Shown: one piece after another, positions 1 through 10,868 of the stretch
Position numbering within the stretch: position 1 is the stretch's first letter
How the letters are laid out: the number at the start of each line of letters is the position of its first letter
From: Bedellia somnulentella
Taxonomy: Eukaryota; Arthropoda; Insecta; Lepidoptera; Bedelliidae
DNA length: 64,000 nt
Assembly: GCA_963576735.1 (NCBI GenBank)
Contig: OY755173.1
Location: forward strand, 7,782,873 to 7,846,872
Reading direction: 5' to 3'
Program-made: the position numbers and the translations under genes
The notes under the pieces: generated by a model
The model's database searches: none
What the model was told of the DNA's origin: nothing
Seen by the model: the letters and a program-made list of their open reading frames with translations, nothing else

Positions 1-299
1 TGTATGTATGTAAGCTAATCTAAGGTAAAATTAAATGGGTAGTATTTGTAAGAAAACGCTAAAATAAACTGACTAATCATTCCATCAAACTGACCCGACC
101 CGTCTATTCGAGTGCTGCCTCGACTCGCGCCTCGAAAAAGTGAGGAGCTACGTGAGGTGGTTTATATTTCAAATACGAGAACTCCCTCATTTTCTCGCGA
201 CGAGTAGCTCAAACGAGGTACCTCACGAGTGAGGGGTTATCACTAAGCAAGAAGGCTCTCTATTTCCAGTGTATTTCTTTACTCTATGGCTACACTATT

Positions 300-418
300 C
301 AGGAGTGCTCTAAGTAGTAATCATTGCGCTAAATTTCACAAATCTTGAGCAGTGTTTGAAGAAACCTCAGATATTAATAAAACAACGCTACCCGTGCGAA
401 GCTGGGCCGATCCACTAG
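300..418 (+). mobile_element. Helitron 3'-terminal fragment
   Basis: The last ~118 bp match the 3' end of the Helitron at 56.0-57.0 kb. Shared landmarks are gagtgctSTAAGT, CTTGAGCAGTG and CCCGTGCGAAGC, then the terminal CTAG at 415-418 followed by T. The short CCCG...GGG hairpin just before CTAG is typical of Helitron ends. The 5' part is absent. Confidence 0.75.
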
Positions 419-839
419 TTATTCATAAATGTATTGCCTAAATGAAGATTTGAAATGAATGAATTTAATGTAAAAGTTGTCCCTTTCTGTCTATACATCG
501 CTATGCCAAGGGCATTAATCGTTTAAGGTTTTTTTGAGATAGTAATTTTATTGAATTCACCATCAGAAGTTTGTCTAGAAAAGATAAGACTGACAACACT
601 GATTGGTGAAAGAGTTTTTTATATTGTATTATAATCTAAGAGTAGTGGATAATGGCTGATGATTATGATTCTATTCTAATTAGGGATTTAACTCAACTTG
701 CTTTCTTAAAAGGCTAACTTCCATTTGCTAAAGCCTTTTTTTTGTTATAATATGATTTAATTATGATTAGTAATATAGCAGTTCCTGAGATCCTAGCGTT
801 CAAACAAACAAACTCTTCAGCTTTATAATATTACGTACA

Positions 840-1226
840 AATACATACATATACTCACGGCTATAAATCCCTAGAAGGGGTAGCCAGAACTAAGGAATCA
901 GACATTCCTCAGCCACTTTTGGAAGTTGCATAGGGAAAAGATGATGAAATTAAGGTTGTTGGATGTGGCGATGTCCCTCCACCCGCATCGCCCAAAAATC
1001 CCTTAAAAGCCACAATACCGTTAGACGCATCTTACGTACACCCACCGGATGGGGCAGTCCTATTCTAACGCCAGATTTTTGAATTGAGTATTCAAGCTGA
1101 GAACGACTTTAGTATCGTTTTGTCTCATTCAGTTGTTAAGATTTCAATCCGACAGAACGATACTTAAGTTGTTCTCAGCTGGAATACTCAATTCAGAAAT
1201 CAGTCGCTAGTCGACACAACACAGCA
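840..1226 (-). mobile_element. SINE-A copy interrupted by a hairpin insertion
   Basis: Reads from a TATG-type tail (840) through the SINE-A body to ACACAGC (~1226). The 5' end is split: SINE-A sequence stops at about 1071 and resumes at about 1205, with a palindrome of about 130 bp between. Located just 3' of the fucosidase gene. Confidence 0.8.
1075..1200. repeat. 50-bp-arm inverted repeat (MITE-like hairpin)
   Basis: Arms 1075-1124 and 1151-1200 are reverse complements at about 45 of 50 positions, with a 26-nt loop. It sits inside a SINE-A copy, so it was inserted after that SINE. No clean target duplication is visible. Confidence 0.8.
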
Positions 1227-1350
1227 ATAAGGTAAACAGACGATGACAAAACGTGTGAAAGTATTAGCCATCTCTGTCTGCTTCGGGAATTTATGGTTGG
1301 AATGTTGAGTTGTATATGAAATGAAAATCCTTCAAACTGATTAAAATGTA

Positions 1351-1380
1351 TTTATTATAAGTAGTTGTATTGATTTTATT
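1351..1380 (-). promoter_or_regulatory. Fucosidase polyadenylation signals
   Basis: Two AATAAA hexamers on the minus strand (1380-1375 and 1356-1351) lie 33-62 nt past the TAA stop at 1415-1413. They are the expected 3'-end signals of the fucosidase mRNA. Confidence 0.6.
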
Positions 1381-1412
1381 TCATTTTTTAGATTTTGTCC
1401 TCTCACATACAT

Positions 1413-4400
1413 TTAAATATTTATAATCTTGAGAGTCCATGCGTACTCTGACTTAACTTCAGCTTGATCTGGAAAATCGATAGCAACCATTTTATTCTTA
1501 AATGTCCACTGAAACAAGAAAATAAGTAATTAAAATTATATCTCATGAAGCATAGTAAAATTGTACCACTTCTTAAATCCGGAGGAGATAAAATTAGTCC
1601 TGATGGTTATAGACCCATATCAATTCTGCCAGTTTTAAGTAAAATATTCGAAAAACTAATGTTCAATCAAATGCTTTTGCATTTCGCTTCAAACAAATTG
1701 TTTCATCCAAAACAATTTGGCTTTACGAAGGGCCGCTCTACCACCGATGCAGGCGTTGCCTTAATGAAACACATTTCCACGATTCGTGGGAACGCAAAAA
1801 TGATGCTATTGGTTTGTTTTGCGATCTTACGAAGGCATTTGATTGTGCAGATCATGAAATCCTTTTTATTAAATTAGAACATTATGGCATACAAGGTGAC
1901 GCACTTAAATTAATAAAGTCTTAGTTTTCGGATCGGATACAGAAAGTGCAAATCAATAATGCAATATCACCTGGAACTCATGTAAAAATGGGTGTTCCGC
2001 AGGGTTCTATTTTGGGCCCATTTTTATTTTTAGTTTATATTAATGATTTGCCGTTCATGGTCGAGAAAATGTCCGAGATAGTGTTATTTGCTGATGATAC
2101 TTCTTTAGTATTTGACGTTGAAAGAAATAATCAGAATATTGACGAGGTGAATAACACGGTTTCACAGATTCAAACATGGTTTGCTTCCAATAATCTTGTA
2201 CTGAATGGTAAAAAAACCAAATGCATTAAATTTGTATTACCTAATGTTAGGTGCGTTGATAACGAAATAATTTTAAACAATGAAAAGTTAGTATTTTCGG
2301 ATAACACAGTTTTCTTAGGGATAACTCTGGACTCCAAGCTCCAATGGGGACCCCACATTAGCTCACTAGCTGGCAGGCTAAGTAGTGCTGCATATGCCGT
2401 TAGGAAAATAAGACATTTGACAGATGTACAGACAGCTCGATTAGTTTATTACAGCTATTTTCATAGTGTAATGTCTTACGGTATTTTACTCTGGGGCAGA
2501 GCAGCTGATGTTGGTTCCATATTTATTCTCCAAAAGAGAGCAATAAGAGCTATATACAATTTGAGATCCCGAGATTCCCTGAGGGAATTGTTTAAAACAA
2601 TAAATATAATGACACTGCCATGTCAATATATTTATGAAAATATTATGTATGTAAGAAAGAATCAGGCCTCTTTTGTGAAAAATTGTGACAGACATATTCG
2701 AAACCTGAGAGACAACAATAAAATATCAGTACCAAAATACAGATTGTCAAAAGTAAATACATCTTTCATGGGGTTATGCGTAAAAATGTATAATAAAATA
2801 CCTGAGGACATTTTAAATTTAACAGAAACAAAATTCAAAGCAGCAGTTAAAAAAAATCTTAGTTCGAAAGCCTATTACAATGTCAATGATTACATTAATG
2901 ATGAAGTGGCTTGGTGTCATCAGGGCTCTGTGCAGGATGTTTCCGGGCTAACACCAAAATTGTAATGGACGTTAAAAAAAGATGTGTGTTGACGAGTTTC
3001 TTACGGGTTCTTCTCTCAACAAAACACCTTCCGAATCCGAAGTAAACTTAGTATTAAGTTAAAATTTGACGTTCAAAAAACAAAGATTTATCTTTTTATT
3101 TTGAAATAAATGATTATTTTATTTTTTATTTATTTTATTTTATTAGTGGCTTTTTGAGCGGAAAGTGATAACAAGAATGGACCCAGTAAGGAAAAGCATG
3201 GTGTCTTTATTAAAAAGTTTAAAACAAGGCAATTATCAACAACCTTTAATCAAACAATATCACAATTGAACAATTTTATTATACATACATACATAAAAGA
3301 AAAGATGGTGAAATTAAGTTTGTTGGATATGGGTCTCCAACCGCATCGCCAAAAAATCCCTTTAAAGCCCCAATGCCGTTAGTCGCCTCTTCAAACAGCC
3401 GCCGGAAGAATTGGGGTAGTGCTATTCTAAGCCGACACTACACAGCAATTTTATTATAGAATCATAATTTCCATTAATACTATCATTATCAAATAATTAG
3501 TTACAGTGAGTTTCTGCTCACATTATTGATTGTTTTTATAATTCTTTTTTAACACTAGTACTCTCTTATATAGCACTAACACTAATAAAAAATCAGCCAG
3601 AGCATCGGGATTAACAATTTTGAAAGTGACTTGAAAGATAGTAAAAATAAAGAAACTATCACATCAATAGCCGCAATACTCTAAGTCGCCTATTACGACG
3701 ACTGAGGGAAGAAACGGGCTTGTGCTATTCTAAGCTGACACTCGACAACATATATACTGTAATATATTAATGTGATACCTGCTGTGCTGTGTAGTGTCGG
3801 CTTAGAATAGCACTACCCCATTTCTTCCGGTGGGTGTACGTAAAAGGCGACTAACGGTATTGGGGCTTTTAAGCGATTTTTGGGCGATGCGGTTGGAGAC
3901 CCATCACCAAGAACCTTTATTTCACCATCTATTCCCCACGCACCTTCCAAAAGTGGCTGAGGAATTTCTAATTCCTCAGCTCTGGCTACCCCTTTCTTGG
4001 GATTTATAGCCGTGAGTATATGTATGTATGTATGTATGATACCTACCTCCAAAAGGTCTTCAAACCCCAGCATTCGAATTTGACTCCTATTCTCCACCAT
4101 ATAACTTCCTATATCTACTAGCTCCAATTGGTTAGTGTCAGGCCATTCTAGTACAAAGGCGTATACAACAGTGACCAAACTGGGATCGCTTGGCACATCT
4201 GTTGGGTAAAACTCATCATAAACGCTGGTTTTACAAGTGTACCATACACTGGGAGTGAGAGCATCATTCTGTTGGTACCAAGGCGAAGATCCGTATATTC
4301 CTTCTGCGTTTATGGACGCCCAGTACCCAAGATATAAAAGTCGTTCTTGGAACACAGGCGGGATAGAGCCTTCTTTTGTTGGGCCTATATTTATGAGGAA

Positions 4401-7400
4401 ATTACCTGAAAAAAATATTATTTTATTTTATCTGTCGAATGGTGATCAATTTGTTTAATTAATCGGATGAAAACATGAGCCGTTTTTCCAATGTTAATAA
4501 AAGTTTATGAAATAGACTTGGAATACACGATAAAAAATAATAATCAAAAGTAAGAAAGTTATTTTCGAATTCTATATAACACAATGAACGTGACCTGTCA
4601 GATACCTTTATACTTTCTTACTTACTTATACTTACGCCCATTGTTCGCTTTGGGGGATAGGCAGATGCAATCGATCACCACTTTGTACAATCCTGACGAA
4701 CCTCTCTTACTTCCCTTACATTCATGCCTATATTATTTTTATTAAATTACTGCAAAAGCTAACAAATCGTATCATGTAAGAAAATGTCTTAACATATTTC
4801 CAATACGTTTAGAAAAAATAAAATTTATATGGATGCATGAAAACTAAATGTAAAAATATTGGTGACTATGAAGAATCTTTTTTTTATATAATGGCTAAAT
4901 ATTTAAAATACCTCCACAGCTAACCGTAGTAACCAGTTCTCGAATGATAGTCTCTATCGGCACAACGTCGCTGATATGCATTTCTCGTCTGTAGCCCCAC
5001 GACTTTTTGTCCAGTCTGAATACATTTTCCCATTTGTGTCCAATAAGTTTGCCTGTAAAATAGTAAATGAATACAGTAGTGTGAGTGATTCATGCATCAT
5101 ACAATGTACCCGCCTGCTCCCAGTTTAACCACTCTTACAATGGTACTCATAGAAGATGGCTCAGTGTCACAAAGGGCAAAGAGGTCTATGTTAGGGTTAT
5201 TACACTTCGCAACTAAATACTGAACGAGGAGATCCGCAGAATAACTAAAATAGGGGGGTTACTAGAGCTAAAATGGGTTGAGCACATTACAAGTAGAATC
5301 GACGATCATTTAGATCGATGGTTTTAGAGTAGCGGCCTCGTAACGGACGACGCAGTGTGGATAAGCATGCCACAGGCTAAACTGACGACATGCTGGAAGA
5401 CGTAATCTAAGCAGATGATTTTATGTTCCTCTTAGAGAAAGACTACAAAAGAAATAATATTTTTGTACTGGAATGGGAATAAGATAATATATGATTTTTG
5501 TGATTGTGATCATTCGAACCGTTCCTGAATCATCACCGCGCACTACTCGTGTTTTATAATAGTTCTCGTTGATATGAAACAGATCTTACCAGGATTAAAC
5601 TGTGACTGGCAATTGAAGACATCTCCATGATGGCACGAAGAGTTGATACCCCATCTGTCATTGACAACTATGGTGTCTTTCACAATGCTCACACTATACA
5701 GCCATGCGAGGAAGTGTTCTGATTGCCAATACCAATCCGGGGCGAGCCAATCACCGTCCGACCACAATATCGACGGGGAATAATCTTGAATGAGTTGGAT
5801 CAAATCAGGGTATAATTTTGTACTGACATACTTATTTGTAGCGAATTTGTTTCTGACATCTTCTAGATAAATGGGATTGAACCATTCGGAGAGCGAGTAG
5901 TAGATTCCGAAGTAGATGTTTATTTTCCTCAGTGCTGTTGCCAATTCTTTGGTGACATCTCGTTTAGGGCCAATGTCCTGCGCGTTCCAGTTGAACGACT
6001 GTTTGGACGGAAACATGGCGAAACCCTCGTGATGTTTTGCGGTTATGATGACGTATCTGTATTGGAAATGTTGTGTTTATAAAAAACTGCGATGGATTAA
6101 ATAATTATGTGAATTAGAAGTCTCATACTACCTTACAAAATTATATATGTATCTAGGGGTATCGCATGAAAACACATTGTATATCTCACATATCATCACA
6201 GATAGGTATATAAAAATTAAAAGATTCTTATATTGATACTGTATTATTAGCGTAGCAACGAAATAAGTTAAGGAATAGGGGCCTTAAGAAAGTAGGGACT
6301 GAATAAAGTAATATAACAGACTAAGTATTACATGGATTAGGCCACATCTCATGACAGAATAATTTATTAGCAAGAATTTGAACTATACATTATACGAGGG
6401 GCATGACAATACAAGTTAGATACTCTTTTCTCATTTAATTGACACTTGCAAGCTATACACCATCGTATAGGCTGGTTTTTTATTGACATATTTGAATATA
6501 GAACACACCTCTTTTATTTATTTTTAAATTGAATGAGCATAAATTTTCCGAGAATCTGGCGGCAACGGGAATTCACTTGCAACAATGGAGCTCAGTCGAC
6601 GTGATTTTCGCACTATGATTTATTATGTCTTTAAAAAGGGTTTAAAGCCTCAAGAATGTTTTGAACTTTTGGCTTCTACTTTTGGTGAGTCTGCTTGTTC
6701 CCTAGCAACAGTATTCAATTGGTTTGCTGAATTTAAAAGAAGGCGTGGATGTCTCGAAGATGAAGCGAAGACAGGACGGCCGCCAACGCAAGAAAACGTT
6801 CGTGCAGTCGAAAAACTTATTCGCGAAAACCGACGAATTACATATGTAGAGCTAGAGCAAGAACTAGGAATTGGATCAGCAGCAATGCAAACCATAATTC
6901 ACGGCCACCTTTCTCTCCGTAAACGTTGTTCGAGATGGGTGCCGCACAAACTTACCGATGAGCAGAAAGACCGTCGGGTGGATTGGTGCCTATTCATGAT
7001 AGATAAATTCAACGGAGGCGAGAAAAAATACGTATATGATATACTGACTAGTGACGAAACATGGCTATATAACTATGATCCCGAATCAAAGCGACAGTCG
7101 ACTGTATGGTGCTTTGAAGACGATCCAACTCCAACGAAATGTCGCCGTGCACGAAGCACACAGAAACAAATGGTCACCTCGTTTTTCTGCAAAACGGGTC
7201 GTATTGCTACTGTTGTGCTAGAGAATGAAAGAACGGTGAACTCCGAATGGTATGTGACAGTTTGTGCTCCAAAAGTAATATCAGCTCGGTGTTACAAGCG
7301 ACCGAACTCAGGAATCCGGCACCTTCTCTGGCACCACGACAATGCGGCGCCGCACACGTCTGCCAGAACACTAGACTTTTTCAACTCGAAAGATGTGTCA

Positions 7401-8603
7401 ATTCTCCCTCACCCACCATATTCCCCTGACCTAGCGCCTTGTGATATTTACTTGTTTCCAAAAATCTAAGAAAAACTAAAGGGGAAGAAGTTTGAAAGCA
7501 AGGAAGATGCGCTGGTTGCCTATAATTTCGAGATTGAAAGAAGAGTGGTCATAGCTATTTTCCAATTGGTTCAGAAGTATGGAAAAGTGTATACGTGCTC
7601 AGGGTGAATACTTTGAAAAGATCGATACTTGTAATAAAGAATAAATTTTATAATTTTTGAGTATCTAGTTTCTTTTGGCATGTCCCTCGTATACGCGCCC
7701 CAAAAAAGGTAGCTTAAACGTAACTTCGATGGATTTTAAAGTCAAAAATAAGCCTATAGGTATTTTTTTTGTATGGAATAGTTGATAATCCTCATACTTA
7801 GCTCCAGCTTTAGCAAACAAGGCAGCCCAGTCATTAGCGTCAAAAAACTCTGCGGTCAGTTCGTTAGCGAAATCTTGATAGTTGTAGCCGGGCGGGTAGT
7901 TCTTCTCCATGAAATCTACTATGCGCTCGTCTTGCTCTGCAATTTATTGAAACACTATAGGAAATCAGTTTATATGTGCATAGAATTTTGTTGAGTTACT
8001 TCGAAAATTTATTGGTTTAGTTATTTATCATATATTTTAGACCATTTGCAGTTGCAGCCAACCCGCACCAGATCAGCTTGGTGGACTATGGCCTGCTGAG
8101 TAGTTGTATTAATATTCAGGGTTCAAGCCCCTCGGTGAGGAAATATTTGAGCTGTTGTGAAGTTCTGAATACAAGAGTTTATATGATAAATGAGACTGAT
8201 TGTTTTTTATGAGTGTTATAAATTAATAAATATATTATTGGGGTAGCACCCACCCACAAGCCATAATTTTATTAAAATAGGGGCTGCGCAATATGTATGA
8301 TACGTCTCTACTATGTAGAGATAAGTATTTCCTTATCTATTAATTATTATATTATTTTTATTACTTACTCATCCATTGAGCCCAAAACCACTCAGACTGA
8401 TAGCTGGGTACCGAGTAAACTCCCCAATGTATGAGAATCCCAATCTTCGCTCGGTCATACCATTCTGGTAGGGGTCTCTTGTCGAGAGACTCCCATCTTG
8501 GTTCGTATTTTACTACTTCCTCTTGTCTTTTAAATTGTTTGCTTAAGACATAGCATGGCGAATAAGTAAGGAGAAAAATAATTTGGGTTCTTAAACTAAG
8601 CAT
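1413..8603 (-). CDS. Alpha-L-fucosidase (GH29), complete six-exon gene
   Basis: Predicted secreted or lysosomal glycosidase that hydrolyses terminal alpha-L-fucose from glycoconjugates. Exons (minus strand): 8603-8369, 7936-7798, 6056-5590, 5052-4912, 4405-4047, 1508-1413. All junctions are GT-AG and phases agree, giving 1,437 nt or 478 aa. The N-terminus is a hydrophobic signal peptide (about residues 1-20). GH29 motifs follow in order: [29 protein letters not shown], then WSDGDW, whose Asp225 matches the family nucleophile. Exon 4 carries HKWE, whose Glu289 matches the acid/base of human FUCA1. The last exon encodes a WTF...AWTLKI C-terminus like other fucosidases. NSS and NRS are possible N-glycosylation sites. 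TTTGTTTCAG directly abuts the start ATG, so a non-coding 5' exon probably lies upstream. No coding lesion is seen. Family assignment is firm; the physiological substrate is not known. Confidence 0.95.
1538..3145 (+). mobile_element. 5'-truncated non-LTR retrotransposon in the last fucosidase intron
   Basis: Second copy of the LINE at 51.0-54.2 kb, starting abruptly within the RT domain and ending with the same 3' UTR and an ATTTT-rich tail (about 3106-3145). It lies in the last fucosidase intron, antisense to the gene, with its start about 29 bp upstream of the 3' splice site. The A/T-rich tail prevents a confident target duplication call. The two copies are nearly identical, so the insertion is young. 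Confidence 0.92.
1545..2965 (+). pseudogene. Reverse transcriptase ORF2 fragment, dead copy
   Basis: Encodes the RT fingers and palm with [26 protein letters not shown] and FADD, plus the C-terminal region. Compared with the intact copy at 51.2-54.2 kb it has a +2 indel after MKHI (near 1774), which shifts the frame, and a C-to-G change giving TAG at 1922-1924. Downstream of the stop, 339 codons are open and nearly identical to the intact copy (KK for KR near the end). The endonuclease is missing, so it cannot transpose on its own. Confidence 0.93.
3284..3445 (-). mobile_element. SINE-A copy, internally deleted, 13-bp TSD
   Basis: Bounded by direct repeats CAATTTTATTATA at 3271-3283 and 3446-3458. 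The body lacks the segment between the tail and GAAAAGATGG. Lies in the last fucosidase intron. Confidence 0.85.
3666..3741 (-). mobile_element. SINE-A fragment
   Basis: Only the 5' ~75 bp of SINE-A is recognisable (CTAAGTCGCC ... TATTCTAAGCTGACAC). Diverged; within the last fucosidase intron. Confidence 0.5.
3781..4036 (+). mobile_element. Full-length SINE-A abutting a splice donor, 8-bp TSD
   Basis: Runs from GCTGTG...TAGTGTCGGC to (TATG)n. Flanked by TGATACCT at 3773-3780 and 4037-4044. The right duplication is part of the 5' splice site region of fucosidase intron 5, whose donor GT starts at 4046. The SINE therefore landed at intron position +10. Confidence 0.88.
4612..4735 (-). mobile_element. 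RTE-like LINE 3'-end fragment
   Basis: Minus strand reads like the LINE C-terminus and 3' end at 10.9-11.1 kb (AGAGAGGTTCGTCAGGAT, TACAAAGTGG, GGGCGTAAGTATAAG). Diverged copy inside fucosidase intron 4 (4406-4911). Confidence 0.65.
6395..7689 (+). mobile_element. Mariner (Tc1/mariner) transposon in fucosidase intron 2
   Basis: About 1.3 kb bounded by imperfect ~31-bp terminal inverted repeats (CGAGGGGCATG... and ...CATGTCCCTCG) with TA flanking each end (6393-6394, 7690-7691). Both TIRs contain the TAGATACTC block at their inner edge. Lies in the 1.7-kb second intron of the fucosidase gene, opposite orientation, about 110 bp from the exon 2 donor. Confidence 0.93.
6585..7605 (+). pseudogene. 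Mariner transposase, inactivated
   Basis: DD34D transposase: helix-turn-helix N-terminus, WVPHKLT linker, first Asp in TSDETW, second in [11 protein letters not shown] and third 34 residues on in [10 protein letters not shown]. All three catalytic Asp survive. A TAA replaces the expected Lys codon right after LFPKI (7467-7469), cutting the protein to 294 aa against about 345 for the family. The true C-terminus ([10 protein letters not shown] ... [12 protein letters not shown]) continues downstream but needs a further frame change. The intact body and few lesions suggest a fairly recent death. Confidence 0.9.
8035..8165 (+). mobile_element. tRNA-like SINE fragment
   Basis: Contains AGCTTGGTGGACTATGGCC and a box-B-like GGTTCAAGCCCC. 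Related to 16.8-17.0 kb. Lies in fucosidase intron 1. Confidence 0.5.
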
Positions 8604-8786
8604 CTGAAACAAACAAAAAAGTATTTTTTAAAGCAGATACTAACTGTTTTGGTAAAACGGGACCCTTTGCTGTCTGTCAGTCCGTCAATGATATTGGTAG
8701 CGGTATGTCTCATGAGCCGTTATAGTTTGACGTTTAAGACTTTCAAGTATTTCAGTTGCCATATTAACAACAAATACTAGGAATAG

Positions 8787-9012
8787 AATACCACTACCCC
8801 AATTCTTCCCGTGGGTGTACGTAAGAGGCGACTAAGGGTTTTGGGGCTTTTTAAGGGAATTTTGGGCGATGCGGTGGGAGACCCATTACCAACAACCTTA
8901 ATGTTGCCATCTTTTCCCCACTTAACTTCCATAAGTGGCTGAGGAATTTTCGGATTCTGAGGCTCTGGCAACTCCTTTAGGGATTTTCTGTGAGTATATG
9001 TATGTATGTATG
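8787..9012 (+). mobile_element. SINE-A, 5'-truncated, 12-bp TSD
   Basis: Flanked by TACTAGGAATAG at 8775-8786 and 9013-9024. Lacks the first ~20 bp of the family, ends with (TATG)n. The 5' truncation with a target duplication is the mark of target-primed reverse transcription. Confidence 0.88.
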
Positions 9013-9105
9013 TACTAGGAATAGGAATAAGAATAAAATATGTTAACGAGACTACCATATAACAAGCGTTATTTTCAGAGCAGAGGTTCAGAATCAACAA
9101 ATTCC

Positions 9106-9490
9106 TCAGTCTCTTTTGGGGGCGAAGAGAGCAAAAAACGTTAATCTTGTGAAAAGATAAGATGACAGATCGAAAAAAATTGAGGACAATATTAAGTAGC
9201 AGTTGTATGTTGTTCCTGTCCTATGGGTGCCATTGGTGCACAGGGCCTGCATGAGCACTCGCCACGCCTTTCTGCCCTCTGCAACTTCCTTTGCCGCACT
9301 CCAGCTCAATCCCGCCGCTCGCATCTCGCTCTCCACGCTCCCGCGCCAAGTGTGTACGGTACGGGACGGCCGCGGGCTCGCTTGCCGTCCGGTGGTCTGC
9401 ACTCGAAGGTAATGCCGGCGTTTGTGGGTCGGGTCTACGTAGAAATGTGAGCCCAGTCCACCTCCATTTTCACAATTCGATTTAAGTCGA
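9106..9490 (-). pseudogene. LINE ORF2 C-terminal remnant
   Basis: Minus-strand translation contains WRPPDGKRARGRP-like and then LSWSAAKEVAEGRKAWRVLM, the GRP...TW...WR signature that closes many LINE ORF2 proteins. A frameshift separates the two parts. The GC-rich sequence opens several spurious frames on the other strand. No catalytic domain remains. Confidence 0.65.
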
Positions 9491-9654
9491 AACTGGAGTC
9501 ACTGGCATAGGTTTCACAGGTCATCGTTTCTTATTTTATCGTTGAAGACTAACCTTGTTCGTCAGACGTTTTGTCATTTCGCTCCACTACATTTTTCACA
9601 GTCTAGGAGCAAACCGATTTAACGACGGATTCGAAGAGGGAGAGAAAGAGGCTT

Positions 9655-9675
9655 CACTGCGCCGCCGCCGCCGCC
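9655..9675 (+). repeat. (GCC)n microsatellite
   Basis: Six or so GCC units in GCGCCGCCGCCGCCGCC, within GC-richer DNA beside the LINE remnant. Confidence 0.7.
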
Positions 9676-9929
9676 TTTGTCTTCCTTATTCTGCTGTCAA
9701 CATTTTCGTCTAATCCTGCTTGTCAAGCAGGAACTGGCACGTGATTATACTTCCGAGTACAAAATTTGTGTAGTAGAAAAAATTAATAAATATTTTCTTT
9801 CATAACTTTTCAGCTACTCAGCTTACTTATCAATCAATTAAGAAGATTTAAGGAAAGATGGATTGATAAAACATAAGTATTTACCTAATAACATTTACAA
9901 TATAAATACAGTTAAGACATCACAGATTC

Positions 9930-10150
9930 AGACATATGGGTAGGGTAGCCAGAACTACAGAATTATACATTCCGCAGTCATATTTGAAAGTTTAGTAATT
10001 AAAAAAAATGTAATATAAATGTATGAAGGATGGTTGGTGATGGGCTCCAGCCACATCGCCAAAAAATCACTTAACAAGTCACAATATCCTTATTCGCTTA
10101 AAACGACACCAAAACGGGAAGAAATAAGTAAGTGAATTCAAAGCTGACAC
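9930..10150 (-). mobile_element. Old SINE-A copy
   Basis: Landmarks GGGTAGCCAGAACTACAG, TTGGTGATGGGCTCCAG and CATCGCC are in family order, with heavy divergence and a small insertion. Confidence 0.6.
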
Positions 10151-10760
10151 AAAACTTCTTATACAAATAAATTAAAATATAAATTGTACTGTCAAATATA
10201 AAACTTACGTTATTGGTATGAAATAATTCGGATATAGGATGTTTATACGAATTCTCGGTATCGACGCACTTGTGAACCGAGAACAAGCGACGCAGTCTTC
10301 ATAATGTTTGAGAAAATTATCTTTATTTAATAAGAGTGCTGAAAACATAAATATTTAAATTATTCATGAATCGGTAGCGCGAGGATGAAATATGAAATGC
10401 TTTTGTTTCGATGAGTTGGAACGCCATTTATAAATGCATCTACGAATTCTTTGTAAAAGGCTTAATTTGCGCGCACGGGTATTTAATACATGACAGAAAA
10501 ATCAAGCGATACCAAAGCAATACATGGTTAACTAGTAAGGGTACTAAGTATAACCGTATTTTGATATCCGGTATGGCCTAACATTTATGAGATAATGGAT
10601 GTTTATATCTTAGTTTTGAAATACATTCATTTGTATTCGATATATTATTGAATATGCTGTGCACATACAGGCACACGTCATTCATTATTGCAAGTACATA
10701 CTTTGGGGCTCACTCGCTCACTGTTATTATTATATTATTTATAGCTTTCCTTATGACCAA

Positions 10761-10800
10761 CTAGTACACCGCTCCTGCTTCGCACGGGCGGTGAAAAGAG
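10761..10800 (-). mobile_element. Helitron 3' terminus
   Basis: On the minus strand, CACCGCCCGTGCGAAGC, a GGAGCGGTG hairpin arm and the terminal CTAG (10764-10761) followed by host T. Only the end is recognisable. Confidence 0.55.
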
Positions 10801-10868
10801 TTTTTCACTGCCGAGGCAAATAACTTTACAGTACCTTACATTTTAAAATGACTTCAGTAATATCCCAC

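Noticed and set aside
3813..4046. Extension of the fucosidase frame beyond residue ...FEDLLE
   Set aside because: The frame runs through the donor GTAGGT into a SINE-A ([15 protein letters not shown] is translated repeat). The true last exon is at 1508-1413.
9203..9485. Three overlapping plus-strand open frames
   Set aside because: Shadows of the minus-strand LINE C-terminal remnant in GC-rich sequence.
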